Shown: positions 36,601-45,904, counted from the first letter of the stretch. The stretch: DNA of 64,000 bases from CAYRHJ01 sp964424105 (GCA_964424105.1 CAYRHJ010000030.1:1-64000); one strand, 5' to 3'. Numbers and translations: made by a program. The notes: generated by a model not told the origin, from the sequence alone.

Positions 36601-39600
36601 CCAGGTGCACAAGCGAAATATCTCCGTCGGTGACGAAGTGGCTGCGAAGCCAGGTGAACACTTCGATTTGTGTCGGCGCGTCCGGCGGCAGATCGTACGG
36701 TGTCTGCGTGAACCCCATGTAAAAAGACCGCGATGCCCGCTCCACGTCACGAAACCAAGCCCGGTCGAACGCGTGATTCCGCAGCGTGTTGTACGCCGGT
36801 TTGTGTTCCCCGTTACCCGGAAACGTGCGCAATCCCAATGACGCCAAATACGACACCAGGCGCTCGCGATGGGCGGGACTGACGTCGCGGAATTCCGGTG
36901 AATTGGCCAGAATCGCAGCCGCATCAGCGGGCACGTCGTGAAGTGGCCCAAACGACGCGAAGCGCACCTGGTCCTTGGCCTGGTCCCAAAACTCGTAGAA
37001 CGCGTACAGAAACTGGCTCTGCTTGGTCGTGGAACTTCCCGTGATCGGTGCCGACGGATAGCCCACCGCCTGAAAATAGATATCCTGCGGAAACGCCCGC
37101 CCGGCGATTTGCCAAAGCTGGTCAGGAATCTCCTCCGGCTCGTAGATCGTAAAATCATCGTGGTGCGGGAAATAGGTCAAGCTCACCACGTCATCGACAA
37201 AGGTCAACAGCTCCCGCAGGGCGTCGTATTCCGGATTCAAAAACCCGTCCGCGCTCCATAGCGAACTCACCGGCGTTGTCGCCCCCCATAAACTTTTGAC
37301 GTGATCCAGCGCGGCGCGGTGCAACACGATGTACGACAACCAAAAGTCCGCATCCTGAACGTCGGCCAACAGTTTGTCGATCTCGTATCCGATCTGAACG
37401 GACGTCACTTCAACGTCCGGTAGCTCGGCGTGGATAAACGTCAGCAGATTCAGAAATCTATCCACCACAGCCGGATCGCCGAAGGCGATGGTATGGTTGG
37501 TCAGCCCGGGGCGCAAATCATCGGGAACCGCTAGAATGCCCGAAACGATGGGGCTGACCGTCAAGCTGACTTTCAGATCCCGCTGGGAATAAGTTTGATT
37601 GGCCAGGCGCAGCGCCGCGACCTGGGGACCGTCAAACACGCCCGCGCTCGTTTCGATATCGCTCCACAAGATATGCAGCGTGGTCGCATCGGGTCCCAGG
37701 TCGATCAGCTCCTCATCGGGGAATTCGCCGTTCTCGCTCGCAAACCGGAAATCCACACCGTACTGCCGATCGCCCTTCAGTTGCGTATCGATGTACAGAA
37801 AACCGTCAAAATCCCAGGGATCGTTCGTCCAGGGAACCAGGCCCAGCCCCGGTGCCAACTCGCACACGTCGACCGCTAGCTCGATGTTGAAATCGGGAGG
37901 AATCAGAGGCTCGACACGATGCACCCCGAAACTGTCCTTGTCATAATCGTGATAAAAGGTATGGAGCGTCGCCAAAGTGGGGTCGTCCGGGGCACAATCG
38001 ACCTGATCGAAGACGCCGTCACCGTCCGTATCGACCGGCGGGGGTGATCGATCGAACATGAAGATGCCACCGCCTTCCGTCCCCGCGTAAAGCACGTTGG
38101 AATCAACCGCATCGACGACCAACGACGTCACGTTGAGATTGAACAGACCGTCGTTCAACGGCGTCCAGCTTGCTCCGGCGTCAAGCGACAGCCAGACTCC
38201 GGCGCCGGTCGTGCCCACGTACACCGTATTGGGTTGAACCGGATCGATGGCGATGGCCAGGATAAACGGATGCTCGATCTCCTCGCCCAACACGTTCCAG
38301 GTGATGCCGCCGTTGGTTGTTTTCAGCAGCCCCACGCCGCTCGCCGCCGCGTAAACGATGTCTGAAGATTGAGGATGAATCGCCAGCGCGGTCACCGAGG
38401 GCTCGACCAGTCTTGGCTCGATGCCACCCAACCAGGCATCGCCCCCGTCGACCGTTCGGAAGAAACCGTTGGTCAGACTACCGAGGTAAACCGTCCCCGG
38501 ATTTTTTCCCGACGCAAGACTTGTAGCCTCGACTCCCTCGAACGACAGGTTCGCCGGCAACCAGGAGTTTCCCCCGTCCAACGAGCGAAACACGCCGGAC
38601 CCGTGGGTCGCAGCAAACAAGACGCCGGCCAGTGACGCGTCCGCCAGCACTGCGGTCACCGCGACCGTCTCCAGACCCACGTTCGACGATGCCCAAGTCA
38701 CACCCCCGTCGATCGATCGGTATACCCCCATGGCCGTGGCCGCGTAAAGCTTCGCGGGGTCTGTCGGATCGATGGTCAGACTGGCCACCGATTCCGTCGC
38801 CAGACCGTCACTGCTATTGGTCCAGTCGTTGCCGCCATTGATCGATCGGCTGACTCCGGAGAAGTTTCCCGCTTCGTTGGAAGCAGCCACCAGAAGAACA
38901 TTCGAGGTCGGGTGAATAATGATCTGGTTTGCGGAATCCCCGCCAAAACCGTTGCCGATCGGCTCCCAATTCTCGCCCCCGTCCAGCGATCGATACGGAC
39001 CGTCCGAACCCGCCGCCGCGTACAACGTACCGTCAACCCCGTTGATCGTTAGCGAGACAACCTGCAACACGCCGATGTCTTCTGACCCGCTAGCCTGCCA
39101 ACTCCCACCCTCGTCAATGCTTCGATAGATGCCCTGGCCTTCAGCCGCCGCGAACAACGTCCCGTCCCGCGGGTCCATCGCCAGGGCCAGTATGTTGGCA
39201 CCCGGCAGACCGGCCTGGGCTCGCTTCCACGTCAACCCGGCGTCCCGGCTGACCAGTACCGAACCAGCCGACCCTCCCAGATAGATCACATCGCGATCGC
39301 TGGGGTCGACCACCATCGTGAAAATAACCGATGTCTTCTGACCCAGCTCCAAAAAGCTCTCGCCGGCGTCCACCGTTTTGACCACCCCCAACGACGTAGC
39401 CGCATACGCAACGTCGTCATTGTGCGGGTCAAGGGCAATCCCCAACACGAACCGATCATCCAATCCCCGGTTGAACCAATGCTCCCCGCCGTCGAAGCTT
39501 CGAAAAATGCCCCCGCTGAGCGAACCCGCCAACATCAGGTCGGGGTCCTGCCCGCTGATCGCCAATCCGCGGACGAAAAGGCTCATACCGTCGCTGCTCG

Positions 39601-41941
39601 GTGACAACTTCCCCCCCACCGTCCCCGCCCCCGTCACTCCGGCGAAAGTGCTGTCATTCCGGCGCAGGCCGGAATCCAGTCCTGAAACCCCCGTCACTCC
39701 GGCGAAAGCCGGAGTCCAGGGCCCGGTTCCGGCATAGACCCCTTGCACGTCCGAACCCGCGAAAAACTTGTCAGTCGTCGCATAACTGATTGCCAGCGGA
39801 ACGTCTTTCAGGAACGGCGCCCCCGACGCGCTCGCCGCCCAGTTCTGACCGCCGTCTACGCTGCTGTAAATCCCAACCCCAGCCACAAACGCATGAACGG
39901 TCTCGGGTTCGTCATCGTCGACGATAATCTCCTGCACAAAGCCGTTCGGCAGGCCCGTCGCCACACGGTTCCAACTTCCCCCGCCGTTGACGCTTTTGAA
40001 AACCGTGTCCACGCTCCCCGCGTACAGCACGTCGCCATCCGCCGGATCGACCGCCAAGGCAAACACGAACGGAACGTCCAGACCCACATTCGCCGGCTCC
40101 CACGTCAGACCATTGCTGACCGACCGATAGACGCCGCCTCCGTTGGTCCCCACATACGCTTTGAACGGGTTGTTCGCGTCGGTGGCCACACTGAGCACCG
40201 GCGCTGCCACATCATCTCCCGCGGCGAACCACTCCCCACCTTCGTTGAATGAAATGTACAGGTCACCCTTGCTGGTAACCGCGTAGACGTTCCCGAATGG
40301 AGCCGCCGCCAGATTCAGAATGGCATCGCCCGGAAGCCCCGTGCTGCTGTTCTGAAAGCTACGCCCGTCGTCGATCGACTTGTGCACCTCTCCGCCATCA
40401 GTGGAAACGTAGGCCACGCCTGGGAACGCGGGATCGGTGAGCACGTCGAGACCCCTGGCTGAAACGGCGAAGCCCATGTTCAGCTCCCACGTCGAACCAT
40501 CATCACGGCTGACGTAAAGCCCGGCGTTCGTTGCGGCATACAGCGTGTGGTTCCCCACCGGCGACTGCGCCAGGGCGAAAATGCGCGTGGGCACAATTCC
40601 GTCGGAAAACGCCTCCCACGTGATTCCCCAATCGCTCGACTTCCATACACCCGCGCCTTCCGTGCCGGCGAAAACCGTACCCGCTGCCGTCGGATGCGGA
40701 GCCAGCGCGAAAACCGCCTGTTCAAATCCGTCGTCTTCGGACCAGGGCAGCGTGCCGCCGACTTCGAAGGCACGGGATGTGACGTGAACACCGTTGTTCG
40801 ATCCGCCAAGAATGACCGATTCTCCGCCCGTCGCCACCGTCGCCAACGCGCCCACAAACAGGTTTTTGATCCCATTGCTTACATCGAAAAACGAAGCGCC
40901 GTTGTCCATACTGGCGACAAATTCCGACCCCAGCGAAGCCACGTAAATGGGACTTCCTGCGTCGTCTATGTGTAGCAGTCGCGAAGGACGGGCGGTCCAG
41001 TCGGTCCACGTGTCGGCGTTATCGCCCAATACAAAAACACCGATGCTGGTCGCCGCAAAAAGCCGTCCATCAATGGGATGTTCAAGAACCTGGTTGACCG
41101 GCGCCTCCGCAAGGTCGAACGTCATATCGAACCAGCTCGAGCGATCGTGGTGAAGCCGAAACACGCCGTTGTTCGTCGCGGCGTACAGCGCGCTCCCGTC
41201 GTCCGAAAAGCCCAACCAGTTGACGTCCTGCGCGCCCATACCCTGCGTCAGCGGATTCCACGTTTGGCCGCCATCGAAACTGCGGTAGGTACCTGCTTGC
41301 CGGGTTCCAACATAGACAAGCCCCGGCAACAGGGGATCGAAGGCCAGCGTTCTGGCGGAAACCCTGGCGCTTCCTCGGGGAACCTTGATGGACCTGGAAC
41401 GGCTCAATGATGCCCGGTTCGGGCTATGCTGTCCAAACGTCGATTCCACCCACGACTCGCCGCCGTCATTCGAGCGGAACACTCCGCTTTCCGAGGCCAT
41501 GAGCACCACGCCCGGGTTGTGGGGATCGACGTCTACGTCGGATATGGTGACGTCTTTCAGACCGTTGGTTTGCGCCGTCCAACTCTGGCCGTTGTCTGTG
41601 GATTTGAACAAGCCGCTGCCGAAGGTTCCGGCATACAGCACGCCGAACTGATGGGGATCGTAGGCGATGGCGAAGACCGGTGAACTCGAAAAAGGCGAAA
41701 CAACGTGTGACCAGTGAATTCCCCGATCGGCAGACCGGTAAAGCCCTCCAAAAAACGTGCCGACCAGAAGCTCGTTGCTCGCGTGCGGCGATGAAGCCAA
41801 TGCGAAGATCGTGGCATAGTCCGGTCCGACAGGCGACCATTCCCCGCGGGCGACACCGATCCCCGTGGAAATGACCAGTCCGAAAACTCTCGCGATTGCG
41901 CGAAATCTGCGCCCTGACCAATTGCCATCACCGCGGCGCAC
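33695..41941 (-). CDS. Giant secreted Asp-box propeller protein with two TIM barrels and a GH97-like domain
   Basis: About 2,748 residues from a GTG at 41941 that precedes a signal peptide (RVFGLVISTGIGVARG); an ATG at 42133 is possible but its extra residues look non-coding. Residues 35-1297 hold about 25 Asp-box repeats (VYRSIDGGVTW, LFKSTDNGQSW, VFRSLDGGNSW), as in sialidase or GH74-like propellers. Then come a metal-binding linker (DTDGDGVFDQVDCAPDDP, 1302-1337), barrel A (1384-1730, GYEID, AVGYPSAP without the second Glu), barrel B (1740-2134, GIEVS, ITESGYTG intact) and a GH97-like domain (2147-2747, GVAIDAS, SRTYPNLLARDAVRGLE). In the last motif REG of active GH97 is replaced by RDA, so activity is doubtful. 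The linker-barrel-barrel-GH97 part is a paralogue of the other giant. Confidence 0.8.
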   Translation of the reverse strand: MRRGDGNWSGRRFRAIARVFGLVISTGIGVARGEWSPVGPDYATIFALASSPHASNELLVGTFFGGLYRSADRGIHWSHVVSPFSSSPVFAIAYDPHQFGVLYAGTFGSGLFKSTDNGQSWTAQTNGLKDVTISDVDVDPHNPGVVLMASESGVFRSNDGGESWVESTFGQHSPNRASLSRSRSIKVPRGSARVSARTLAFDPLLPGLVYVGTRQAGTYRSFDGGQTWNPLTQGMGAQDVNWLGFSDDGSALYAATNNGVFRLHHDRSSWFDMTFDLAEAPVNQVLEHPIDGRLFAATSIGVFVLGDNADTWTDWTARPSRLLHIDDAGSPIYVASLGSEFVASMDNGASFFDVSNGIKNLFVGALATVATGGESVILGGSNNGVHVTSRAFEVGGTLPWSEDDGFEQAVFALAPHPTAAGTVFAGTEGAGVWKSSDWGITWEAFSDGIVPTRIFALAQSPVGNHTLYAATNAGLYVSRDDGSTWELNMGFAVSARGLDVLTDPAFPGVAYVSTDGGEVHKSIDDGRSFQNSSTGLPGDAILNLAAAPFGNVYAVTSKGDLYISFNEGGEWFAAGDDVAAPVLSVATDANNPFKAYVGTNGGGVYRSVSNGLTWEPANVGLDVPFVFALAVDPADGDVLYAGSVDTVFKSVNGGGSWNRVATGLPNGFVQEIIVDDDEPETVHAFVAGVGIYSSVDGGQNWAASASGAPFLKDVPLAISYATTDKFFAGSDVQGVYAGTGPWTPAFAGVTGVSGLDSGLRRNDSTFAGVTGAGTVGGKLSPSSDGMSLFVRGLAISGQDPDLMLAGSLSGGIFRSFDGGEHWFNRGLDDRFVLGIALDPHNDDVAYAATSLGVVKTVDAGESFLELGQKTSVIFTMVVDPSDRDVIYLGGSAGSVLVSRDAGLTWKRAQAGLPGANILALAMDPRDGTLFAAAEGQGIYRSIDEGGSWQASGSEDIGVLQVVSLTINGVDGTLYAAAGSDGPYRSLDGGENWEPIGNGFGGDSANQIIIHPTSNVLLVAASNEAGNFSGVSRSINGGNDWTNSSDGLATESVASLTIDPTDPAKLYAATAMGVYRSIDGGVTWASSNVGLETVAVTAVLADASLAGVLFAATHGSGVFRSLDGGNSWLPANLSFEGVEATSLASGKNPGTVYLGSLTNGFFRTVDGGDAWLGGIEPRLVEPSVTALAIHPQSSDIVYAAASGVGLLKTTNGGITWNVLGEEIEHPFILAIAIDPVQPNTVYVGTTGAGVWLSLDAGASWTPLNDGLFNLNVTSLVVDAVDSNVLYAGTEGGGIFMFDRSPPPVDTDGDGVFDQVDCAPDDPTLATLHTFYHDYDKDSFGVHRVEPLIPPDFNIELAVDVCELAPGLGLVPWTNDPWDFDGFLYIDTQLKGDRQYGVDFRFASENGEFPDEELIDLGPDATTLHILWSDIETSAGVFDGPQVAALRLANQTYSQRDLKVSLTVSPIVSGILAVPDDLRPGLTNHTIAFGDPAVVDRFLNLLTFIHAELPDVEVTSVQIGYEIDKLLADVQDADFWLSYIVLHRAALDHVKSLWGATTPVSSLWSADGFLNPEYDALRELLTFVDDVVSLTYFPHHDDFTIYEPEEIPDQLWQIAGRAFPQDIYFQAVGYPSAPITGSSTTKQSQFLYAFYEFWDQAKDQVRFASFGPLHDVPADAAAILANSPEFRDVSPAHRERLVSYLASLGLRTFPGNGEHKPAYNTLRNHAFDRAWFRDVERASRSFYMGFTQTPYDLPPDAPTQIEVFTWLRSHFVTDGDISLVHLDGGVPWVEALADDFTSIELPYSAGVRDTLRNDRDTIPSGNRIAVAINPLGVPRHLLAPYWGVGEGFDFDEDFNRVPNGIVGDADKRALPPPWDNYDFDSPEVRTAFLNYAIRMLDYFQPDYLIVGIEVSAALVQDQQRYEKYFAFHQWLYEALKANPAYAQVPIMVSFSSTSYMIDEFGVAYKFDEQEAGVREAQVDALGRMLPYTDIVGLSHYPHFGKYSAYTMPAMLYDELLDLLVRLGAGDKPIAITESGYTGDPFDILDGFVYTGTAEKQERYYRLLFRELARHANPVEFIVNFEIRDGDLGWQRQVDAIGKGTGTGSANFVEFLQFFRDIGIYDGDGILRPGGERWLEELALPLIPNVPAGSEVMLESPSNELRARFNPKRLVYSVERGGEAVYSSSMGLTVDGVDVTRNISQVTVSEATAIQQSFDTLGVHSFASTRWNAYTLTVQRNGAGDSTLEVEVRVYDDAFAYRYVIPGNGPRLITGESTSWVLPESSTVWYQDDAILYEGMYREGALGTFTSGMGGPVTARLSDGTFLVFAEANLGDYSGLSYLTDTGTPEIRAQFFIDAEWQAQGGTTTPWRVVLVSDDLDDLVNSDVLNSLNSPHDPTLFPQGSATHWIRPGRALYSIAADPASGFNLDYQKAYVDAAHALGFEYVVVGPGWEVGFPFYGFADAFAALANLVEYAHRDDHNVDVVVWKPYVELQQPATRDAYFLALANTGAAGVAIDASAAESQEFNQFVENVLPHAAAHGLIVTLANSGKPSGESRTYPNLLARDAVRGLEWVNTDEGPTPHHNAILPFTRFLAGSAEYKPVTLNPSELGQTTLTHQLATAGVFTAALQVWSVRPQDLVALPNVLDVVRAMRSTWDETVVLHGDIGQFVVMARRADDRWFLFMLNGSSEDSRLIELPDLTFLADGTYDAVYLADETSTTLTRLEQNSVGRNSGLSATLAPGGGFVAMFTTQTP
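39628..39722. repeat. Nested R1 palindromes inside the giant propeller gene
   Basis: CCCCCGTCACTCCGGCGAAA (plus G) occurs at 39628-39648 and again at 39688-39708, 60 bp apart. Between them is a full R1 (ATTCCGGCGCAGGCCGGAAT). The second copy runs on into CCGGAGTCCAGG, completing an R1-type palindrome. One R1 has thus split another and duplicated 21 bp of it. The gene reads through as GPWTPAFAGVTG and LDSGLRRNDSTF, in a loop between two Asp-box repeats. Confidence 0.9.
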
Positions 41942-42816
41942 CGGTGACGCGGTTGACCTGCTGTCACACGTCACCGAGCACGTTCTCCTTCGGATTTTGG
42001 GGCTGCACGACCATATCGGGGTGTAAACACTCGCCCCGCTGTTCGCGCCGGGCGCGCCACTTCGACGTCCATGGACTGGGGTTTCTGAGGGAATTCCAGA
42101 TGTAGATTTCCGATTGGACTTCCCCCCTGACATCGTAGTGACGTATTGCGGTAATCGTCAAGCGTCGCCCGGTCGATTCTCGACACCCCACGGGCAATTT
42201 ATCGGACCTTGCGGCTAACAATTCCAATATCGCTGCATTGTATTGCGACGCAGGCCGGAATCCAGCCTTCCTGCCTGTGCGTGTGTGCACGCAGACAGGC
42301 ATCGCGATTCCCTGGACTCCGGCTTTCGCCGGAGTGACGACGCATCCGCTGTCATTCCGGCGCGGGCCGTCGTTCCGCAACGCAGGCGCTCATGAGCGAA
42401 GGCGCTCGTTCCCCAACCCGCGGCTCGGCTTGTGATAATACGCAGCACGCTTCCGACTTGTCGAGTCGGGTTATTCCATTTTGGGGCCACTCGTTACCGG
42501 TCGCACCTGCGTTCCGTCGCCCCTTGCGGGGTGAAAATCCACCCGCCTAACATGACAGCGCTAGGTCACTTTCCGAGGCCCGTTGGCGCGATCGAAAACG
42601 CGGGCGCCCGCCGCGGCCAATCGGCGATACTGGGCTGAAACCGAAGGTCATAGCGCTGCCATACCAATACTGTCAGGGACCGGTCCAATTGGTGAACCGT
42701 GAATAGCGCTTGCGTTAGTCGTGATTGAGGCCTAGAATCACCATAGTATTCGCGGGGTCATAGTCGTACCAAGATCGTCGAGTTGACGCTTTGAGATGGT
42801 TTTTTGGGGGCAATAA
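41942..42816. other. Divergent intergenic region with R1 halves and a hairpin
   Basis: No gene is supported. R1-type sequences lie at about 42247-42262, 42311-42340 (ACTCCGGCTTTCGCCGGAGT region) and 42352-42370 (ATTCCGGCGCGGGCC). A separate hairpin, CTGCCTGTGCGTG with CACGCAGACAGG, lies at about 42270-42300 and resembles the one at 43561-43594. The final 150 bp must contain the promoter of the sugar transferase operon, but no convincing -35/-10 pair is seen. Confidence 0.5.
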
Positions 42817-43551
42817 GTGTCTAGTCACGCGAATCGGTGTCTAGCCACCGCGTCCGGGTCTTCGCTTTTGGAATCCAGCCGGGTACAGAATGCGATGGGC
42901 TCGGCTGGAATGAGCGTCAGCCGAACGCGGCCAAACGCGCTGACCTACGTCATAACCCGGATCGTCGAGGTTTTTTTCGCCTCGATCATCTTGGTAGTGA
43001 CATTGCCGATCATGATTGTGATCGGGCTGATCATCAAGGTGGGTACGCCGGGGCCGGCGTTGTTCCGTCAAAAGCGCCTGACGATCAACGGCGATCAGTT
43101 CGATTTTGTAAAATTCCGAACGCTGTACCATGATGCGAGGGAACGGTTTCCTCACCTATACTCGTATTCCTATTCGACGGACGATTTGCAACGGTTGAAG
43201 TTCAAAATACCCGATGACCCGCGCGTCACGCCGCAGGGTGCATGGCTCCGTCGTTCGACGCTCGACGAGTTGCCGAATTTCTGGTCGGTTTTGGTCGGTG
43301 ATATGGCCTTTGTTGGGCCGCGACCGGAGATACCGGAGATGCTTCCGTATTACAAAGGCGAGATGCTGGAAAAGTTTGCAGTGCGTCCGGGCATCACCGG
43401 CTTGGCACAGGTTTGCGGGCGCGGTCGGTTGGGCTTCTACGAGACGGTCGCCTTGGACGTTGAATACGTTCGCCAGCGTAGCCTGTGGTTGGACCTGAAA
43501 ATCGTGTTGAAGACCATTCGGGTCTGTTTGTTGGGCGACGGCGCTTTTTGA
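42817..43551 (+). CDS. Initiating sugar-1-phosphate transferase (WcaJ/PglC-type, PF02397)
   Basis: 244 residues. It transfers a sugar phosphate from a nucleotide sugar to undecaprenyl phosphate, the first membrane step of exopolysaccharide assembly. One membrane segment (FFASIILVVTLPIMIVIGLI) is followed by FRQKRLTINGDQFDFVKFRT, LRRSTLDELPNFWSVLVGDM, AFVGPRPEIPEMLPYY and VRPGITGLAQVCGRG. These are the hallmark blocks of the catalytic domain. It lacks the N-terminal four-helix part of long WcaJ proteins, so it is the short type. The GTG at 42817 follows GGGGG; a later ATG at 42895 is also possible. It begins the plus-strand operon. Confidence 0.9.
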   Translation: MSSHANRCLATASGSSLLESSRVQNAMGSAGMSVSRTRPNALTYVITRIVEVFFASIILVVTLPIMIVIGLIIKVGTPGPALFRQKRLTINGDQFDFVKFRTLYHDARERFPHLYSYSYSTDDLQRLKFKIPDDPRVTPQGAWLRRSTLDELPNFWSVLVGDMAFVGPRPEIPEMLPYYKGEMLEKFAVRPGITGLAQVCGRGRLGFYETVALDVEYVRQRSLWLDLKIVLKTIRVCLLGDGAF

Positions 43552-43560
43552 CTTCCCTGC

Positions 43561-43594
43561 CCTGTCTGCGTGTGTTTCCCTCACAGGCAGGCGG
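43561..43594. repeat. Hairpin-forming repeat between the sugar transferase and radical SAM genes
   Basis: CCTGTCTGCGTGTG and CTCACAGGCAGG form an imperfect hairpin. A relative with similar words lies at about 42270-42300. Confidence 0.55.
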
Positions 43595-43629
43595 TCGCGA
43601 GTAAACCCTTTTACATCCGGAGATTGACC

Positions 43630-44913
43630 GTGTTGTCGGCTCAAAAATTTCTGAAGAAAGTGCCGCAATATACACGGCAGAAGCGGCACATCGACACGTT
43701 GCTGCGACATGGCAACGTGCGTAAATGGGCCAACGTCGTTCGCGTCGAATGGGAACGCAATCGTCGCCGCATTCGCGTCAAGGGCCACCCCTATATTCTG
43801 ATCATCGACCCCTGCAACGTCTGCAATCTTCGCTGCCCGTTGTGTCCAACGGGGCTGAATGATCTGGGTCGAGAGCAATCGATGATGTCGCTGGAACACT
43901 TCAAGCGCTACTTCGATCCATTTGCGCCTTACCTTTTCGAAGTGTATATGCACAACTGGGGCGAATCGCTGTTGAACAAACAGGTGTACGAGATGATCGC
44001 GCACGCCCAGAGCCGCGACGTGGGCACGAATCTCAGCTCCAATTTTGTGAAAATTGCTCCGGACGACATCGAAAACATTCTCGATAGCGGCCTCGAATAC
44101 CTGATTATTTCGCTGGACGGCACCAATCAGGAGACCTACGTACAATACCGCGTGGGCGGAGACTATGATTGCGTGATCGAGAACCTGTCGGCCTTGATCC
44201 GCCGCCGGAACGCCCGCAAACTCAAGCGGCCGTTCATCGAGTGGCAGTTCATCGTCATGCGGCAGAACGAGCATCAGGTTCCCGAAGCGGAGCGGTTGGC
44301 CAAGAAACTGGGCGTCGATCTGCTTCGCTTCATTCCGGTCGGCATGCCGTACGAATTCACCAATCGCAAGGAGACCGCGGAGAAGTGGTACCCGCGTGCC
44401 TATGAGGGTCGCGTAGCCAGCAGCGGAACCGAGCAGCAGTTCGGGCAGGCGGCCAAGCCGGGCCCCTGTTTTTATTTGTATCGGTCGTTCGTGATCAACC
44501 CGGACGGCGGGGTATCGCCTTGTTGCGTGGTTTACCGGCAGAACCGTGACTTCGCCGACCTGACGGAGCATGACTCGATCGACGTGCTCGATATTTACAA
44601 CAACGAGTTTTACCGCTCCGCGCGGGGGCTGTTTAACGCTCGCCAAGACCTGCCGCACGTCCCGTCGGTGTGCGATGCGTGTGACATATTCACCAGGCCC
44701 GACCATAAGTGGGCTTTGCCCTCAATGCAGAAAACGTTGCCCGGCAGCTCTGTTCTGATTCCGGTCGAACAGCTCGTTGTCAGTCGCCAAGGTGACGTCG
44801 GCCCGAACGGCCAATCCCGAGTCCCTGATTCGGGAGGCGCGTCCTGCGGCGACAAGGGCAAAGCGCCTTCCTCGAATTTCCCGCGATCCAATGATGCCGC
44901 CTCGACCCGTTGA
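43630..44913 (+). CDS. Radical SAM enzyme with SPASM-like C-terminus
   Basis: 427 residues. The cluster motif CNLRCPLC (CxxxCxxC) lies at about residue 70 in ILIIDPCNVCNLRCPLCPTG. The radical SAM barrel continues with YMHNWGESLLN, LIISLDGTNQETYVQYRVGG and IEWQFIVMRQNEHQV. Near residues 280-350 a second cysteine set (SPCCVVY ... CDACDIF) suggests an additional iron-sulfur cluster, as in SPASM proteins. The GTG at 43630 has GGAG seven bases upstream. The last 60 residues are low complexity. Such enzymes occur in surface-polysaccharide operons, but the substrate is unknown; sugar modification is inferred from the two epimerase genes that follow. Confidence 0.85.
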   Translation: MLSAQKFLKKVPQYTRQKRHIDTLLRHGNVRKWANVVRVEWERNRRRIRVKGHPYILIIDPCNVCNLRCPLCPTGLNDLGREQSMMSLEHFKRYFDPFAPYLFEVYMHNWGESLLNKQVYEMIAHAQSRDVGTNLSSNFVKIAPDDIENILDSGLEYLIISLDGTNQETYVQYRVGGDYDCVIENLSALIRRRNARKLKRPFIEWQFIVMRQNEHQVPEAERLAKKLGVDLLRFIPVGMPYEFTNRKETAEKWYPRAYEGRVASSGTEQQFGQAAKPGPCFYLYRSFVINPDGGVSPCCVVYRQNRDFADLTEHDSIDVLDIYNNEFYRSARGLFNARQDLPHVPSVCDACDIFTRPDHKWALPSMQKTLPGSSVLIPVEQLVVSRQGDVGPNGQSRVPDSGGASCGDKGKAPSSNFPRSNDAASTR

Positions 44914-44932
44914 GCCGGCCGCGAAGAGTCTG

Positions 44933-45904
44933 ATGACCATGGAGCAGTTGCGTGGTGTTTACGGCGGGCGACCGGTTCTGGTTGTCGGTGCGGACGGATT
45001 CCTGGGCGTCAACTGCGTTCAGGCCCTGCGGGACCTGGGCGCGGAAGTTACCGCGCTAAGCCGGCGAACCGTTTCACCCGCGGGATTTTTCGCTGACCAC
45101 GTCGTCCACGGTGACATGACTGATCCCGAGGCTGTTAGCGCCGCCGTCCAGGGGCAGGAGTTGGTTTTCGATTTCGCGGGTGTTAGCACGCCGGTGCGCA
45201 GCAATCTCGCGGGCGTCAGCGGCCTCAACGAGGAATGCGCTCCCCACCTGACCCTGTTCACCGCCTGTGTCCAATGCTCGCCTCCGCCGCGGGTCATTTT
45301 TTGCAGTTCCCGTCTGGTTTACGGCCAGCCCCAATACCTGCCGGTCGACGAACGCCACCCGCTGGCCCCCTCGTGCTTTTACGGTGCCCACAAGGTCCTG
45401 CTGGAGCATTACCTGCTGGTGTTGTCGCGGGTCAGCGGTTTGGAATTCACGATCATTCGGCTGTCGAATCCGTATGGCATGAGCGGCACGTCGATGTCCA
45501 CCGGGCAAAGCGTCGTCAATCTCTTCATCGACCGCGCCCGCCGAGGAGAGGCGCTCACGGTCTACGGGGATGGCCGGCAGTTGCGCGACTACATACTCGT
45601 TGGTGATGCCATCGACGCCATGCTGCGTAGCGCCGTTACGCCCGCCTGCCGAAACGACGTTTTCAACCTCGGCAGTGGCCACCCCATTTCGCTGCGCGAC
45701 GCCGCGGACCTGATCGTGCAGCGCTTCGGCGGACGAGTTCAGACCGTACCTTGGCCTGGCGACTACCTTTCAACCGAGACCGGCGACTATCATACGGATC
45801 TGGGCAAGCTTCGCCGTGTTGTGGAACTTCCGGCGTTGCGAACCTTCGAACAGGGTCTGGGCCTCGTCCAGATGAAATTTCGAGACGATGTACCAACTAC
45901 GTAA
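44933..45904 (+). CDS. NAD-dependent epimerase/dehydratase (extended SDR)
   Basis: 323 residues. It has the nucleotide-binding VLVVGADGFLGVNCVQAL, FCSSRLVYGQPQYLPVDE with the active-site Ser, FYGAHK (YxxxK, about residue 150), IRLSNPYGMSG, VYGDGRQLRDYILVGDAIDA and FNLGSGHPISLRDAADLI. This is the pattern of UDP-glucose 4-epimerase-like sugar nucleotide enzymes. The exact sugar cannot be told. The ATG at 44933 follows GAAGAG; an earlier ATG at 44891 overlaps the radical SAM gene. It probably provides an activated sugar for the polymer. Confidence 0.85.
   Translation: MTMEQLRGVYGGRPVLVVGADGFLGVNCVQALRDLGAEVTALSRRTVSPAGFFADHVVHGDMTDPEAVSAAVQGQELVFDFAGVSTPVRSNLAGVSGLNEECAPHLTLFTACVQCSPPPRVIFCSSRLVYGQPQYLPVDERHPLAPSCFYGAHKVLLEHYLLVLSRVSGLEFTIIRLSNPYGMSGTSMSTGQSVVNLFIDRARRGEALTVYGDGRQLRDYILVGDAIDAMLRSAVTPACRNDVFNLGSGHPISLRDAADLIVQRFGGRVQTVPWPGDYLSTETGDYHTDLGKLRRVVELPALRTFEQGLGLVQMKFRDDVPTT

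Noticed and set aside
42783..42811. TTGACG as a -35 box for the sugar transferase operon
   Set aside because: The position 17 bp downstream is GGGGGC, not a -10 box.
43156..44706. A 516-codon minus-strand frame opposite the sugar transferase and radical SAM genes
   Set aside because: Both plus-strand genes have diagnostic motifs; the minus frame is a shadow caused by high GC at third positions.
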